64,000 nt of DNA. Source: Bacillus sp. UNC41MFS5 (GTDB taxonomy: Bacteria > Bacillota > Bacilli > Bacillales_B > DSM-18226). The notes below the pieces were generated by a model. It was given only the letters and a program-made list of their open reading frames with translations, was not told where the DNA came from and searched no databases. The stretch spans positions 334,969 through 398,968 of the forward strand of contig NZ_KK366020.1 in NCBI RefSeq assembly GCF_000686805.1, in the 5' to 3' direction. Both the position numbers and the translations under genes were made by a program. Positions 50,323-58,716 of the stretch are shown here, piece after piece (the stretch's first letter is position 1; each line of letters opens with the position of its first letter).

Positions 50323-50586
50323 TTATCTTTCAGGCTCTTCTTCGAAGAAACGTGCGAAATCAATAGTTTTGCCAAGTTCGTGAACCAGGTCTTCTGTCTT
50401 CATCCCCAATCCAAAAGCAAGTTTAATAAAGGTCGCAAAGGATGGACTTTTTTTGTTTGTTTCAAGGTCGCTCATATATGAGCGATCTAATTTGCTACGA
50501 TAAGCTAATTCTTCTTGAGACATACCTGTGGCTAGCCGAAATGGTTTTAATGCGTCACCTATGTAACGGGCCTTTTCATTTTTCAA
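50323..50586 (-). CDS. Cro/CI-type (XRE) regulator, 87 residues
   Basis: Starts at TTG 50586 with AAAAGGAG upstream. A helix-turn-helix fills residues 10-65: ALKPFRLATGMSQEELAYRS, then LDRSYMSDLETNKKSPSFATFIKLAFGLG. A short acidic tail ends in FARFFEEEPER. It is the third gene in a row after comK on the same strand, and shares LAFGLGMK with the regulator at 50682. Confidence 0.88.
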   Translation of the reverse strand: MKNEKARYIGDALKPFRLATGMSQEELAYRSKLDRSYMSDLETNKKSPSFATFIKLAFGLGMKTEDLVHELGKTIDFARFFEEEPER

Positions 50587-50681
50587 GGAAATTACTCCTT
50601 TTAAATCTTATTTAAATCTGTCTAGTTTAACAGAAAATCTCAATGAAATAGCACATATTCTCCGGCCCTGTGGAGTTTTCA

Positions 50682-50906
50682 TTAATCACTATTCTCAGAA
50701 TGTTGTTCTACTTCCTGTAACATTTCAGATGCTTTCATACCCAAACCAAATGCAAGAGCTGAGATGGTATCCAGAGTGGGTTTTTTAACATCTCTTTCCA
50801 TTAAACTAATAAAGGATGGATGTCGACTACAGCGGTCTGCCAACACTTCTTGTGAAAGTTTCCGCGCATTCCTCAGTTTTTTTAATACTTTTCCAAAGTG
50901 ATCCAA
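50682..50906 (-). CDS. Cro/CI-type (XRE) regulator, 74 residues
   Basis: TTG start at 50906 after AAAAGGGG. The protein is little more than one helix-turn-helix: FGKVLKKLRNARKLSQEVLA, then HPSFISLMERDVKKPTLDTISALAFGLGMK, and an acidic tail. It lies 42 bp downstream of comK and 95 bp before a second such regulator. Both may bind DNA as dimers and could control comK or themselves. Confidence 0.88.
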   Translation of the reverse strand: MDHFGKVLKKLRNARKLSQEVLADRCSRHPSFISLMERDVKKPTLDTISALAFGLGMKASEMLQEVEQHSENSD

Positions 50907-50948
50907 AGAATTACCCCTTTTCCATGTAAATTGTCCAGATTGAATCTT

Positions 50949-51581
50949 TTATTTATGATCATCTTCTAAGCTGCTAAAATTGTATTTTCCTGTTGTCTCT
51001 TTGGTTAACTGATGCCCTTTTTGGGGTTCGAGATAAAAGGTGACCGGACCTGGTTGATTTCCTCTTTTAATGGAAATCTGCATTAATTGTTGAGCTTTAT
51101 GAATCCTATTGTTAAAGGAGGTTAATTTGGAATCGACTATAATTGAATGGCCATTACTTAGTTCAACCTCCGTCTTGTTTCCTGCTGCCTTTGTTCTAAC
51201 AATATGTTCGGGGTTGAACCAAATACAATTAGGGTTTAGTGGTGAATGGATTGGAAACAGGCAAATCCCCAGATAAGGATTGACGATAATTGGACATCTC
51301 GATCGCTCGTCAAGAATGAGTTTGGCGCTTGCCATTGCCCCTCTTAAATCAAATCCAATATACATTAATGTGTCGTCTAAAATTTGTAAGGGTGTTCGAT
51401 CGACCAGAAAAGACGAGCTTCCTGCCATAGCTCGTGCACACAACTTGCCATAACCGTCATATTCTCCCATCATTAAGATCATTTTCTTTTCGATAAGATA
51501 GTTCTTTTGAATAATAATGGTCTTCCTCTCCTTAAAATCCGAATGATTTGAAAAAGGCTTACCTACTACTATTTCTGTCAT
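50949..51581 (-). CDS. comK: Competence transcription factor ComK-like protein
   Basis: A 210-residue protein that matches ComK over most of its length: RTPLQILDDTLMYIGFDLRGAM, then CPIIVNPYLGICLFPIHSPLN, CIWFNPEHIV and EVELSNGHSIIVDSKLTSFNNR. ComK switches on DNA uptake and recombination genes by binding A4-N5-T4 boxes as paired dimers. The N-terminus (20 residues before the ComK-like part) is unusual, and ATG 51581 has no good ribosome binding site. The strong site AAGGAGAGGA instead precedes an in-frame ATT (51518). Some Bacillaceae carry two ComK copies; this could be either. Confidence 0.85.
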   Translation of the reverse strand: MTEIVVGKPFSNHSDFKERKTIIIQKNYLIEKKMILMMGEYDGYGKLCARAMAGSSSFLVDRTPLQILDDTLMYIGFDLRGAMASAKLILDERSRCPIIVNPYLGICLFPIHSPLNPNCIWFNPEHIVRTKAAGNKTEVELSNGHSIIVDSKLTSFNNRIHKAQQLMQISIKRGNQPGPVTFYLEPQKGHQLTKETTGKYNFSSLEDDHK

Positions 51582-51919
51582 GACTGCCCGTTGAAAAGGA
51601 AGGCTGTGCTTTCAAATTATGTAAAGAAGTCCCTAACGATCTTGGGGCTTGCGGGTATATTACTTACTTAGCAGGTAAATTGTGTAATCTAATGGATCCG
51701 TCGAGATTGTATTGTAAATAGGTTAATCATTGCCTCTTGTATTAATTAAATAATAAACAGGACTTTATAACTACAGACTAAAGTGTGTGTATTCTACAAA
51801 ATTCGCCCTTTTTCGTGACAATCCAGTGACAAATTGAAAGTACCTGTCGCGGCCAGTAGCTTTAATGAAACCACAAAACTTACTTTCTTTACCAAATAGT
51901 AGAATCTGATACTAAACAG
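51582..51919. other. Gap upstream of comK with a REP-B copy
   Basis: No gene is seen. The REP-B copy (51838-51857, TACCTGTCGCGGCCAG) lies near its left-hand gene end. A proper A4-N5-T4 ComK box was not found; the nearest resemblance, AAAATTCGCCCTTTT at about 51800, has the wrong spacing. Confidence 0.5.
51838..51857. repeat. REP-B element, degenerate
   Basis: AAGTACCTGTCGCGGCCAGT, a copy with changes in the core. It lies about 60 bp from the end of the broken HTH gene. Confidence 0.55.
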
Positions 51920-52393
51920 TTAATAATTCCTGTTCAGATCTAGAGTAAACACAATTTCCTCATCATTTGTATCATACTTCTCCTGGAGTATTTCATGAAA
52001 AAGTACGCAAAATTTATTTTCTGCGATGCCATAAAAATAGGCGAAAGGATTTTTGACGTTTCTGTTGAACTTTAGTTTTCGCATCAGCTGTTTAAAGGAT
52101 TGGATGGCAACATCTTGGATGTGTTCAGGCTCTAGTTCACAATGGTAGCTAGATGCAGCCATTTGAACTGTTCGCCAATACTCTTCGATTGTCCTTGCTT
52201 CAGAAAAGAAGCATTTTACCAGGTGAACAAACGGCTGTGGTACTCGATCACTCACATAGGTGTGATCTAATTCGGACGGTTCCTCTTTACGTTCTTTTAT
52301 ATAGTGCAACATATGTGCCTGCCGATAAGCCGCCATTTGTTCCAGAGGACGTGTATTGGTTTGGCCATGAACACCAATGGAGGAACATTGCAA
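51920..52393 (-). pseudogene. C-terminal half of the Bacillus HTH 'cytosolic protein'
   Basis: A 157-codon frame opened by TTG 52393 without a ribosome binding site. It reads THTDQ-like linker, then EQMAAYRQAHMLHYIKERK, LDHTYVSDRVPQPFVHLVKC, EARTIEEYWRTVQMAA and QSFKQLMRKLKFNRNVKNPF. From memory of Bacillus genomes this is the C-terminal half of a frequent HTH protein whose N-terminal half begins CHKMAGIK. That N-terminal half lies at 53986-54420, in the same orientation, beyond a 1.4-kb foreign gene. The link is family knowledge plus order, not alignment. Confidence 0.65.
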
Positions 52394-52615
52394 ATGGTAG
52401 AATCAATGATGGTTTAAAATCTTTTAAACTTCAAGTAAATGTATCCGACCAACTTAACGTAAACTCCGAATTAGCTTCTGTATCAAAGAGGAAAGATAGA
52501 CATCTCAATGGAAAATACAGTGAAATAAAGAGAATTTCCCTTACTCTAGTTGGGAAATTCAATGGCTAAATCTGAATTTATATTGTCTACTTTAAAGATC
52601 GCAACGCACAGGCAC
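52394..52615. other. Gap between SEC-C gene and broken HTH gene
   Basis: A short GTGCCTGTGCG-like remnant (52601-52618, minus sense) at its right end recalls REP-B and may mark an insertion edge. A plus-strand frame that crosses it has no ribosome binding site, so I do not call it. Confidence 0.4.
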
Positions 52616-53983
52616 TTAAAGAACGAAAAAGTTAAATAGAATTTGGTCCTTATCCAGGACGACCTGGTTACGGAGACTCATCTTGGCGACTGAAATTGCT
52701 TTAAAGAGGCCTATGGATCCGGTGCAGAGCTTAACGATGGTTTCATATTCTCGATGAGAGTTATCGGATACATTGCCATGGGCAATTTCGTTACGGGTTT
52801 TTCGGATAAACTCGTCAAACTCTTTTTCCCTTATCTGGCGCAAAGCGTAAATCAGGGGTAATATCTTCTCTTTTACTTCTTCATCTTTTACTCTCTTAAA
52901 ATAGCTTAGGATATCGCCAAGCATAAGCGGCTTTATGGTTGAATCATTGCTAATCAACGCCCTTACTTCATTGAGTTCTTTTTCCAGGACTGTTACCATC
53001 CCTAGTGTCAACAATGAGTAATCCGTAAGGCCAGAGTCATTGAGAGCCTTGTAGGATACCTGCAGGCTCTGGAGCCGTTCAATTGTCTTTTCCTCCAGCC
53101 CGGAAAAGGCCTTTGAGTAAAAAGGATCGGCTTCCTGTTCGAGCATGGATCTGCACTGGCTGATTGTTTCTTCCCAATTTCTATTCATCTTCCGGTAACT
53201 ATGTTTCAAATCGCCTGCATACTCCAGCGACTTAAGGAACACCGGGAGGACATCCGTCCGCAATTTTTCATAAGAAAACGTAGTTGGAATAAAAAGAATT
53301 GCTTCATAAGCCATCTCGTTAATGAACGATAGCCTGTTTAGCGGATACCCCTTTAGGCTGTGTAATGCGGCCAAATAACCATAGATGTCATAAAGATATT
53401 GGGCTGCAATTCTTGAGTCATCCTGCTCACCGTCAGCAATCATAGAGTAAAAGCCTCCGAAAAAACTGTTAGCCGGAACTCCATCATGTATCCTGGATAA
53501 CTCAATGTATTCCTTGCAGCAGCTGTCATAACCCTTCCCAGAGCCACAAAAACACTCATCTTGTTCAAAAGTGTCTTGTATTTCAATATCAGGGATAAAG
53601 TGCTTAAATACCTTAGAGATCCCCATCCGTAGAGGAATTGATTTTCTTTTACCCAGCAAATCAATCGACGCCTCAACAAGGGTATCAAGTTTGGCAAGGA
53701 CAATCCCGTTATGCTCATCTATGAAGGGATGATATGCATCAAGGTCGATGAGTCTCGTATTTTCCGTTACCTGCCCCGTTAAATACCCCCGGGTAATGAT
53801 TTGGTGGCTCATGGAATTGGCTAACAGTTCATTATTATTTGTTTGCTCCATAAACACCTTTTGGAAAATGTCGAATAGTACTCCATCCGATAACTGCACA
53901 TACCAAGGGTCAATTTTATCAACGATGGGGAACCCGTTATTTTGTCTAGCTTTAGTCAAAAAATAGTCGAAGGTAGTATTCAT
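52616..53983 (-). CDS. SEC-C motif protein with HEPN-like C-terminus
   Basis: A 455-residue protein with an excellent AAAGGAG site before ATG 53983. A SEC-C zinc motif CFCGSGKGYDSCCKE lies near residues 143-157. Near the C-terminus (about residue 400) is RKTRNEIAHGN, which has the R-N-x3-H arrangement of HEPN domains, many of which are RNases of toxin or defence systems. Between them is helical sequence with no known domain. It is flanked by two pieces of one broken gene in the same orientation and by REP-B copies, which points to arrival by insertion. Function unknown; RNA-targeting defence or regulation is an inference. Confidence 0.7.
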   Translation of the reverse strand: MNTTFDYFLTKARQNNGFPIVDKIDPWYVQLSDGVLFDIFQKVFMEQTNNNELLANSMSHQIITRGYLTGQVTENTRLIDLDAYHPFIDEHNGIVLAKLDTLVEASIDLLGKRKSIPLRMGISKVFKHFIPDIEIQDTFEQDECFCGSGKGYDSCCKEYIELSRIHDGVPANSFFGGFYSMIADGEQDDSRIAAQYLYDIYGYLAALHSLKGYPLNRLSFINEMAYEAILFIPTTFSYEKLRTDVLPVFLKSLEYAGDLKHSYRKMNRNWEETISQCRSMLEQEADPFYSKAFSGLEEKTIERLQSLQVSYKALNDSGLTDYSLLTLGMVTVLEKELNEVRALISNDSTIKPLMLGDILSYFKRVKDEEVKEKILPLIYALRQIREKEFDEFIRKTRNEIAHGNVSDNSHREYETIVKLCTGSIGLFKAISVAKMSLRNQVVLDKDQILFNFFVL

Positions 53984-53985
53984 CT

Positions 53986-54420
53986 CTATTGCTCCTTTAA
54001 AACTCCAGTTAATGAGAATTTTACTATATTCATTGATATGTGAATAGAGTTACAACTCCGAATCCCGGTGCCTGTCACGCCCCGGATTTTGTCGTAGATT
54101 AATGTGATGATCCCCAATCCCATTGCCTTCAAAATCATTCGTTTAAAGGTAGACCGTGAAATGCCATTATCATGGTATTGTTCATGAATCGACTTTAGGA
54201 TAGTCCCGATTTTCGCATTGCATACTCCAGGGATTTTGGTAGCAAACCGAACCAGCCTTTTTAACCCGACCAATTCCCCTTTAGAAAAATCATGCTTGTG
54301 TTCCACTAACCACATCTCCATATGATGATTAAATTCCTCAAGGGAACTGAATTGCGAGAAACCCCCAAATCCTTCCATATTGCCCGATTTGATACCCGCC
54401 ATTTTATGACACCCTTTCAT
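53986..54420 (-). pseudogene. N-terminal half of the Bacillus HTH 'cytosolic protein', truncated at REP-B
   Basis: A 144-codon frame whose first 110 codons are intact: MKGCHKMAGIKSGNMEGFGG, then FSSLEEFNHHMEMWLVEHKH, LVGLKRLVRFATKIPGVCNA and NGISRSTFKRMILKAMGLGI with a helix-turn-helix. At 54065-54093 it runs into a REP-B copy (reading RGVTGTG), after which the frame is unrelated and ends 2 bp before the SEC-C gene. The second half lies at 51920-52393. The related fragment at 40530-40715 shows the same family decaying elsewhere. Confidence 0.75.
54065..54093. repeat. REP-B element inside the broken HTH gene
   Basis: CCCGGTGCCTGTCACGCCCC then GGATTTTGT. It lies within the N-terminal half-gene. 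Confidence 0.75.
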
Positions 54421-54632
54421 CGCGTATCTGAAGCCCGCTTTATCACGGCACTTCTAAGATATAGGGTTTGGCGGAGTCAATCGAATTCCACTATTTCACT
54501 TTTCGCGGGCATTTTTAGAGCAAAACGTCAAAAAAAGGCATCAAAAATGATATTTGAAGGCGATTTTTGCATTTTGGGCGATTTTTTAATTGATTTCACA
54601 GAGTCTGTTGAGGATTCCAACTGTGGAAAGTT

Positions 54633-54660
54633 CCGGTACCTGTCACGGCCTGATAATTAT
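54633..54660. repeat. REP-B element
   Basis: CCGGTACCTGTCACGGCCTG then ATAATTA. It lies beyond the N-terminal side of the broken HTH gene; the remaining sequence to 55011 holds no gene I can support. Confidence 0.7.
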
Positions 54661-55011
54661 TGAAGATTGATAGTTACTATATTTTTTTATAGCAGAAAAT
54701 CAGTTCATTATCGTAGCTTTGTCATAGTGTTGCGTTCTAATTCAAATGCACATAAACCGCAAAGAATGCCTTTTTTATAGGTAACTTTTGCATATGGATG
54801 TAGAATTCTAAATGCTTCGTGTAAATTAAGTTCAGTGATTGCATGATAATTTAATATTCCTGTATTCTTTAAATTGGTATAGGAATGGAAAATAGGAATT
54901 TAAATTTATGTAAATATGGAACTTTTTGGTTTTTATATCGTACTAATGTTAGGCCATTTTTTATAATGGCTATAAAGAAGGTTTTATTTTTACAAGAAAG
55001 AGGAGGAACGT

Positions 55012-55956
55012 ATGGGGGTAAATTCTTTAGAAGTACGATCGTTGACGAAGCTAATAGGCAAGAAGAAGATTGTAGATGATGTTAGCTTCAGTATAAAAAA
55101 AGGGGAAATCTTTGGTCTTTTGGGTCCAAATGGAGCAGGTAAAACAACCATTATCCGTATGATTGTCAGCTTGATCAAACGGACAGATGGAGAGGTTCGT
55201 GTAAATGGCCATAACCTCGATGGACAATTTAAAAAGACAATGAGTGAAATTGGGGCGATTGTTGAAAATCCTGAATTTTACAAGTATATGAGTGGGTACA
55301 AGAATTTAAAGCATTATGCAAATATGGCCATTAAAGAAGTGTCAGATGAGCGAATTATGGAAGTTGCTAGGTTAGTAAAATTAGAAGATGCTATTAACCA
55401 AAAGGTTAAGACCTATTCTCTTGGAATGAGACAAAGGCTAGGAGTGGCCCAAGCGTTATTACATAACCCGTCACTGCTTATTCTAGATGAGCCTACAAAT
55501 GGATTAGATCCTCAAGGAATTAGAGAATTTAGAGATTACTTACACACTCTTGCAAACGAGGGAATTTCAGTTCTGGTATCCTCCCATCTTTTAGCTGAAA
55601 TGCAACTGATGTGTGATCGTTTTGCCATTATTGAAAAGGGTAAACTAATACATATTTCTTCCATGAAAGAAACGATGGAAGAAGACGAAAAGACAGAAGT
55701 CATTTTTGAGGTAAGCAGCAGCAAAAAAGCAATAGATGTGCTGAAAGAAGAAGTAGCTGATACCGATATCAAGATTCTTGCAGACGACCAATTCTCAGTC
55801 CATGTAGAAAAAGCTACTATTAGTACCATTAATAAGCTGTTAATCTCAAAGGATATTGATGTCTATGGCATTAGCAGGGTAACCATTTCACTGGAAGACC
55901 GATTCTTAGAAATAACAAACAAAGAAGTTAGAGAGATTGGAGGTGTCATGCAATGA
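55012..55956 (+). CDS. ABC-2 transporter ATP-binding protein (BcrA-like)
   Basis: A 314-residue ATPase with a GAGGAGGA ribosome binding site. Walker A GLLGPNGAGKTTIIR (about 35-49), signature YSLGMRQRLGVAQ, Walker B LLILDEPTNGLDPQG and the H-loop VLVSSHLL are intact; a regulatory C-terminal domain follows (about 215-314). It pairs with the permease encoded next, whose start overlaps by 4 bp. The resemblance is to bacitracin/lantibiotic-type exporters (BcrA), but the substrate is not evident. Confidence 0.92.
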   Translation: MGVNSLEVRSLTKLIGKKKIVDDVSFSIKKGEIFGLLGPNGAGKTTIIRMIVSLIKRTDGEVRVNGHNLDGQFKKTMSEIGAIVENPEFYKYMSGYKNLKHYANMAIKEVSDERIMEVARLVKLEDAINQKVKTYSLGMRQRLGVAQALLHNPSLLILDEPTNGLDPQGIREFRDYLHTLANEGISVLVSSHLLAEMQLMCDRFAIIEKGKLIHISSMKETMEEDEKTEVIFEVSSSKKAIDVLKEEVADTDIKILADDQFSVHVEKATISTINKLLISKDIDVYGISRVTISLEDRFLEITNKEVREIGGVMQ

Positions 55957-56897
55957 TTGCCTTAATTCGTAATGAACTTATGAAATTGTTTCAAAGAAAA
56001 TCGAGCTGGATTTATCTAATCATCCTAGTACTCGCAGTCATTGTGGGGGGAATTATCTACAATAAAGTATCAGGTGAACCCGATCCGAATTGGCAAGCGG
56101 GTATGAAGGCTGAGATTGCTGAGTTGCAGCAGAATGCAAAAACGGCACCAGATGATGAAAAACAGTTTATTACTGATGAAATTGAACAAAAGCAGAAATA
56201 TCTGGATGAAAACGTTAACCCAAATTCCGTCAGTAATTGGCATTTTATGAATAATGTTGTATTTGGCGTGACGACTTTGGTGACGTTGCTGGCGGTGATT
56301 GTATGCAGTGCCAGTGTGTCCTCTGAATTTGCAGATGGAACGATTAAGCAGCTGTTAATCAGACCGCATCAGAGATGGGCCATCCTCCTTTCCAAATATC
56401 TATCATTAATTATCTATTCGCTTATTCTTGTAGCGACACTTATTACTGCTGGATATCTTGTTGGTATCATTATATTTGGTAATGGGGACTTTACGGCGAA
56501 AATCTTTGAGATGGCAATAGACGGGCAGAAGGTGGCAGAAGTCGGTCCACAGTTCTTCCTTAAGATTGCCTACTACCTTCCAAGTTTGTTGGTTATAACC
56601 GCCATTGCCTTTATGCTCTCCACTTTATTTAAAAGTCAGGCATTGGCGGTGGGAATTGGTATCTTTGTCCTGTTTATGTCTTCCACCTTGGGCGGATTAA
56701 TTGTGCTTCTTGCAGAAAAATACGAGTGGGCAAAATATTTAATTTTCCCGCATCTCGATTTAACTATTTATGCATTGCAGGATAAGATTTTGGGGGACAT
56801 TACACTCCCGATTTCACTGGTTATCTTGGCTGTGTATTATGCGATTTTTATGATCCTGACTTTCGTGTTTTTCCAGAAGAGAGATATTAGTATATAA
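55953..56897 (+). CDS. ABC-2 transporter permease
   Basis: A 314-residue integral membrane protein with six helices: one at about 18-38, then a large extracellular loop (about 40-95) rich in Lys and Glu (GMKAEIAELQQNAKTAPDDE), then five more helices between about 105 and 308. The segment SSEFADGTIKQLLIRP before helix 3 is typical of ABC-2 permeases and couples to the ATPase. It is translated with the ATPase gene (ATGA overlap) and ends before a terminator. Confidence 0.92.
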   Translation: MIALIRNELMKLFQRKSSWIYLIILVLAVIVGGIIYNKVSGEPDPNWQAGMKAEIAELQQNAKTAPDDEKQFITDEIEQKQKYLDENVNPNSVSNWHFMNNVVFGVTTLVTLLAVIVCSASVSSEFADGTIKQLLIRPHQRWAILLSKYLSLIIYSLILVATLITAGYLVGIIIFGNGDFTAKIFEMAIDGQKVAEVGPQFFLKIAYYLPSLLVITAIAFMLSTLFKSQALAVGIGIFVLFMSSTLGGLIVLLAEKYEWAKYLIFPHLDLTIYALQDKILGDITLPISLVILAVYYAIFMILTFVFFQKRDISI

Positions 56898-56960
56898 GAG
56901 ATAAAAACGACTGTTGAAAAAATGGGAGTAGAGCTAAAAACTCTCCTCCTTGTAGTATCA

Positions 56961-56995
56961 AAATGCGTAAGTGTAGCTGCTTACGCATTTTTTAT
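56961..56995 (+). terminator. Terminator after the ABC-2 permease
   Basis: AAATGCGTAAG / CTTACGCATTT stem with a TGTAGCTG loop and a T-rich tail, 64 bp after the stop. Confidence 0.9.
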
Positions 56996-57025
56996 TATTG
57001 GCTGTGTTAAACTTGGCTGTTGAAT

Positions 57026-57067
57026 GGAGCGAAAGAAGCTTCGCTTTCCGCGGGGGGAGCCTCCTCC
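57026..57067. repeat. GCTTTCCGCGGGG-type intergenic repeat
   Basis: GGAGCGAAAGAAGCTTCGCT then TTCCGCGGGGGGAGCCTCCT. From general knowledge this GC-rich block (CTTTCCGCGGGxGGxGCCTCCTC) recurs between genes in many Bacillus genomes. Only one copy lies here, so the call rests on family knowledge. Confidence 0.4.
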
Positions 57068-57124
57068 AAACAAGGAGTTTACTTTGAAACTAGTAAAAGC
57101 ACAATACAAAATGTTTGGTGTTGG

Positions 57125-57154
57125 TTGATTATTCAAAAGGGACTGTGTTATGAT
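57125..57154 (+). promoter_or_regulatory. Promoter before the yitT-family gene
   Basis: TTGATT (57125-57130) and TATGAT (57149-57154) with an 18-bp spacer. The start should fall near 57161, about 20 nt before the terminator at 57180. Confidence 0.7.
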
Positions 57155-57179
57155 GTCGTTTAAATGACTAATTGAAAGG

Positions 57180-57218
57180 GCGTATTTCTCAAAAAGGGAA
57201 ATGCGCTTGTTTTTTTGG
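57180..57218 (+). terminator. Leader terminator between the promoter and the yitT-family gene
   Basis: GCGTATTTC / GAAATGCGC stem (one G-T pair) followed by TTG and seven T residues. Placed between a good promoter and the gene, it would give a short RNA of about 55 nt or act as an attenuator. No antiterminator partner is evident. Confidence 0.8.
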
Positions 57219-57315
57219 AGGAAACAGAGCCTTTATTAATGATAATGATTCTTGATAAAATAAGAAAATACAAATTTACTTGATACAATAGGAGAGGGAA
57301 AAGGTACAGAGCGTA

Positions 57316-58170
57316 ATGGATAATTTAAATCTGAAAAATACAACCACCGACATTATTTTTATCATTATTGGTGCATTTCTTTTTGCGTTAGGTGTTAATT
57401 TATTTGTTATTCCGAATGAGCTTGGGGAAGGCGGAGTAACTGGTATTACAATTATTGCATACTATTTATTCGGGTGGTCCCCAGGTTTAGTCAGCTTAAT
57501 TTTGAACGCCTTTTTGTTAATAGTTGGTTATAAATTTTTGAATAAGATCACAACGGTTTATACGATTATTGCTGTAGTCCTTAATTCGCTTTTTCTACAT
57601 CTAACAGAAAGCTGGAGTATTGCTTCTAATGAATTGATGGTGAATGCAATTTTTGGCGGAGTATTTGTAGGTGTTGGAATTGGTTTAATCATTCGAGTGG
57701 GCGGAACAACAGCAGGTACTACTATTTTGGCAAGGATTACCCAAAAGTATTTAGGATGGAGCATTAGTTATGGCCTATTGTTTTTTGATCTAATTGTTGC
57801 CTTCTCATCTTATTTTATAATTGGTGCAGAAAAGCTGATGTTAACCATTATTATGCTTTATGTAGGAACGAAAGTGATGGAATTTGTTATAGAAGGCTTA
57901 AATCCGAAGAAGGCCATTACGATTATTTCTGATAAACCGAATGATATTGCCAAACAGGTGACAACATCAATGGATAGAGGGGTGACTGTATACTCGGGTC
58001 ATGGTTATTACACAAAAACCCCAAAGGAAATTCTTTATATTGTTATAAGTAAGCAAGAAGTAATAAAGCTGAAACGTATTGTTCAAGCTACAGATCCGAC
58101 TGCTTTCATCGCTATCCATGATGTTCGAGATGTGTTTGGAGAAGGATTTATTGATATTTCTAAATCATAA
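57316..58170 (+). CDS. YitT-family membrane protein
   Basis: A 284-residue protein: five membrane helices in residues 10-180 (DUF161 part, with GALGVNLFVIPNELGEGGVTG-like opening) and a cytosolic ferredoxin-like DUF2179 domain at about 190-284 (KAITIISDKPNDIAKQVTTS then RGVTVYSGHGYY). The family is very common in Bacillus with several copies per genome; function unknown, transport suspected. It follows a terminated leader and stands alone. Confidence 0.93.
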   Translation: MDNLNLKNTTTDIIFIIIGAFLFALGVNLFVIPNELGEGGVTGITIIAYYLFGWSPGLVSLILNAFLLIVGYKFLNKITTVYTIIAVVLNSLFLHLTESWSIASNELMVNAIFGGVFVGVGIGLIIRVGGTTAGTTILARITQKYLGWSISYGLLFFDLIVAFSSYFIIGAEKLMLTIIMLYVGTKVMEFVIEGLNPKKAITIISDKPNDIAKQVTTSMDRGVTVYSGHGYYTKTPKEILYIVISKQEVIKLKRIVQATDPTAFIAIHDVRDVFGEGFIDISKS

Positions 58171-58190
58171 TCATCATAATAATAATGCAA

Positions 58191-58229
58191 AAAACCAGCT
58201 AATATCATGGCAAGATAATAGCTGGTTTT
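58191..58229 (+). terminator. Terminator after the yitT-family gene
   Basis: AAAACCAGCTA / TAGCTGGTTTT stem with a 17-nt loop, 21 bp after the stop. A-rich and T-rich flanks allow function in both directions. Confidence 0.85.
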
Positions 58230-58348
58230 ATCTTTCCCTCATATAACACTTCTTCTGAATTCAATGTAATACCACCTTATCTATCATGATTTAATGAGCG
58301 TATTAAATGTTAGAACATTTTTAAAATTTTAATTTTTGTGAAAATGTA

Positions 58349-58377
58349 TTGAAAATGTTTCTTACGAAAGATATAAT
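58349..58377 (+). promoter_or_regulatory. Promoter of the peptide ABC transporter operon
   Basis: TTGAAA (58349-58354), a 17-bp spacer and TATAAT (58372-58377): a near-consensus sigma-A promoter. A 340-nt leader separates it from the first gene; I see no riboswitch in it. Confidence 0.8.
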
Positions 58378-58716
58378 AATTTCAAACTAGCAGTGAAGCT
58401 TTAAAATATCTTTTTAGTAAAAACGTTACATAAAAGGAAATTTAATAGGTTCAAAATTTTTTATCATATTAATTTCACCACTGGAGAAATTAATTATAAA
58501 AATAGGTAAATAACGCAAAATTAGCAGTAAATTTTATGCTAATTACAAACATCGTGAAAAAAATTATTCACTCGGATTTAAGATTAATTCTATCCATTGT
58601 TCTGTAATACCAAGAAGAAGATAGAAGGAATCAAAATCATATTCTATCAAGGGTATAGCTGAGAATATCACAACAAGACCGAAATACCTGGAAAAATAAT
58701 CAAAGGGGGAAATCAA

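Noticed and set aside
51790..51815. ComK box upstream of comK
   Set aside because: AAAA and TTTT blocks are 7 bp apart instead of 5, and no second box lies at the expected distance.
52153..52569. 138-codon plus-strand frame across the broken HTH gene
   Set aside because: It starts inside the reverse strand of the C-terminal half-gene, has no ribosome binding site, and its first half is only the complement of that gene.
54322..54663. 113-codon plus-strand frame
   Set aside because: Antisense to the N-terminal half of the HTH gene and running through a REP-B copy; no start signal.
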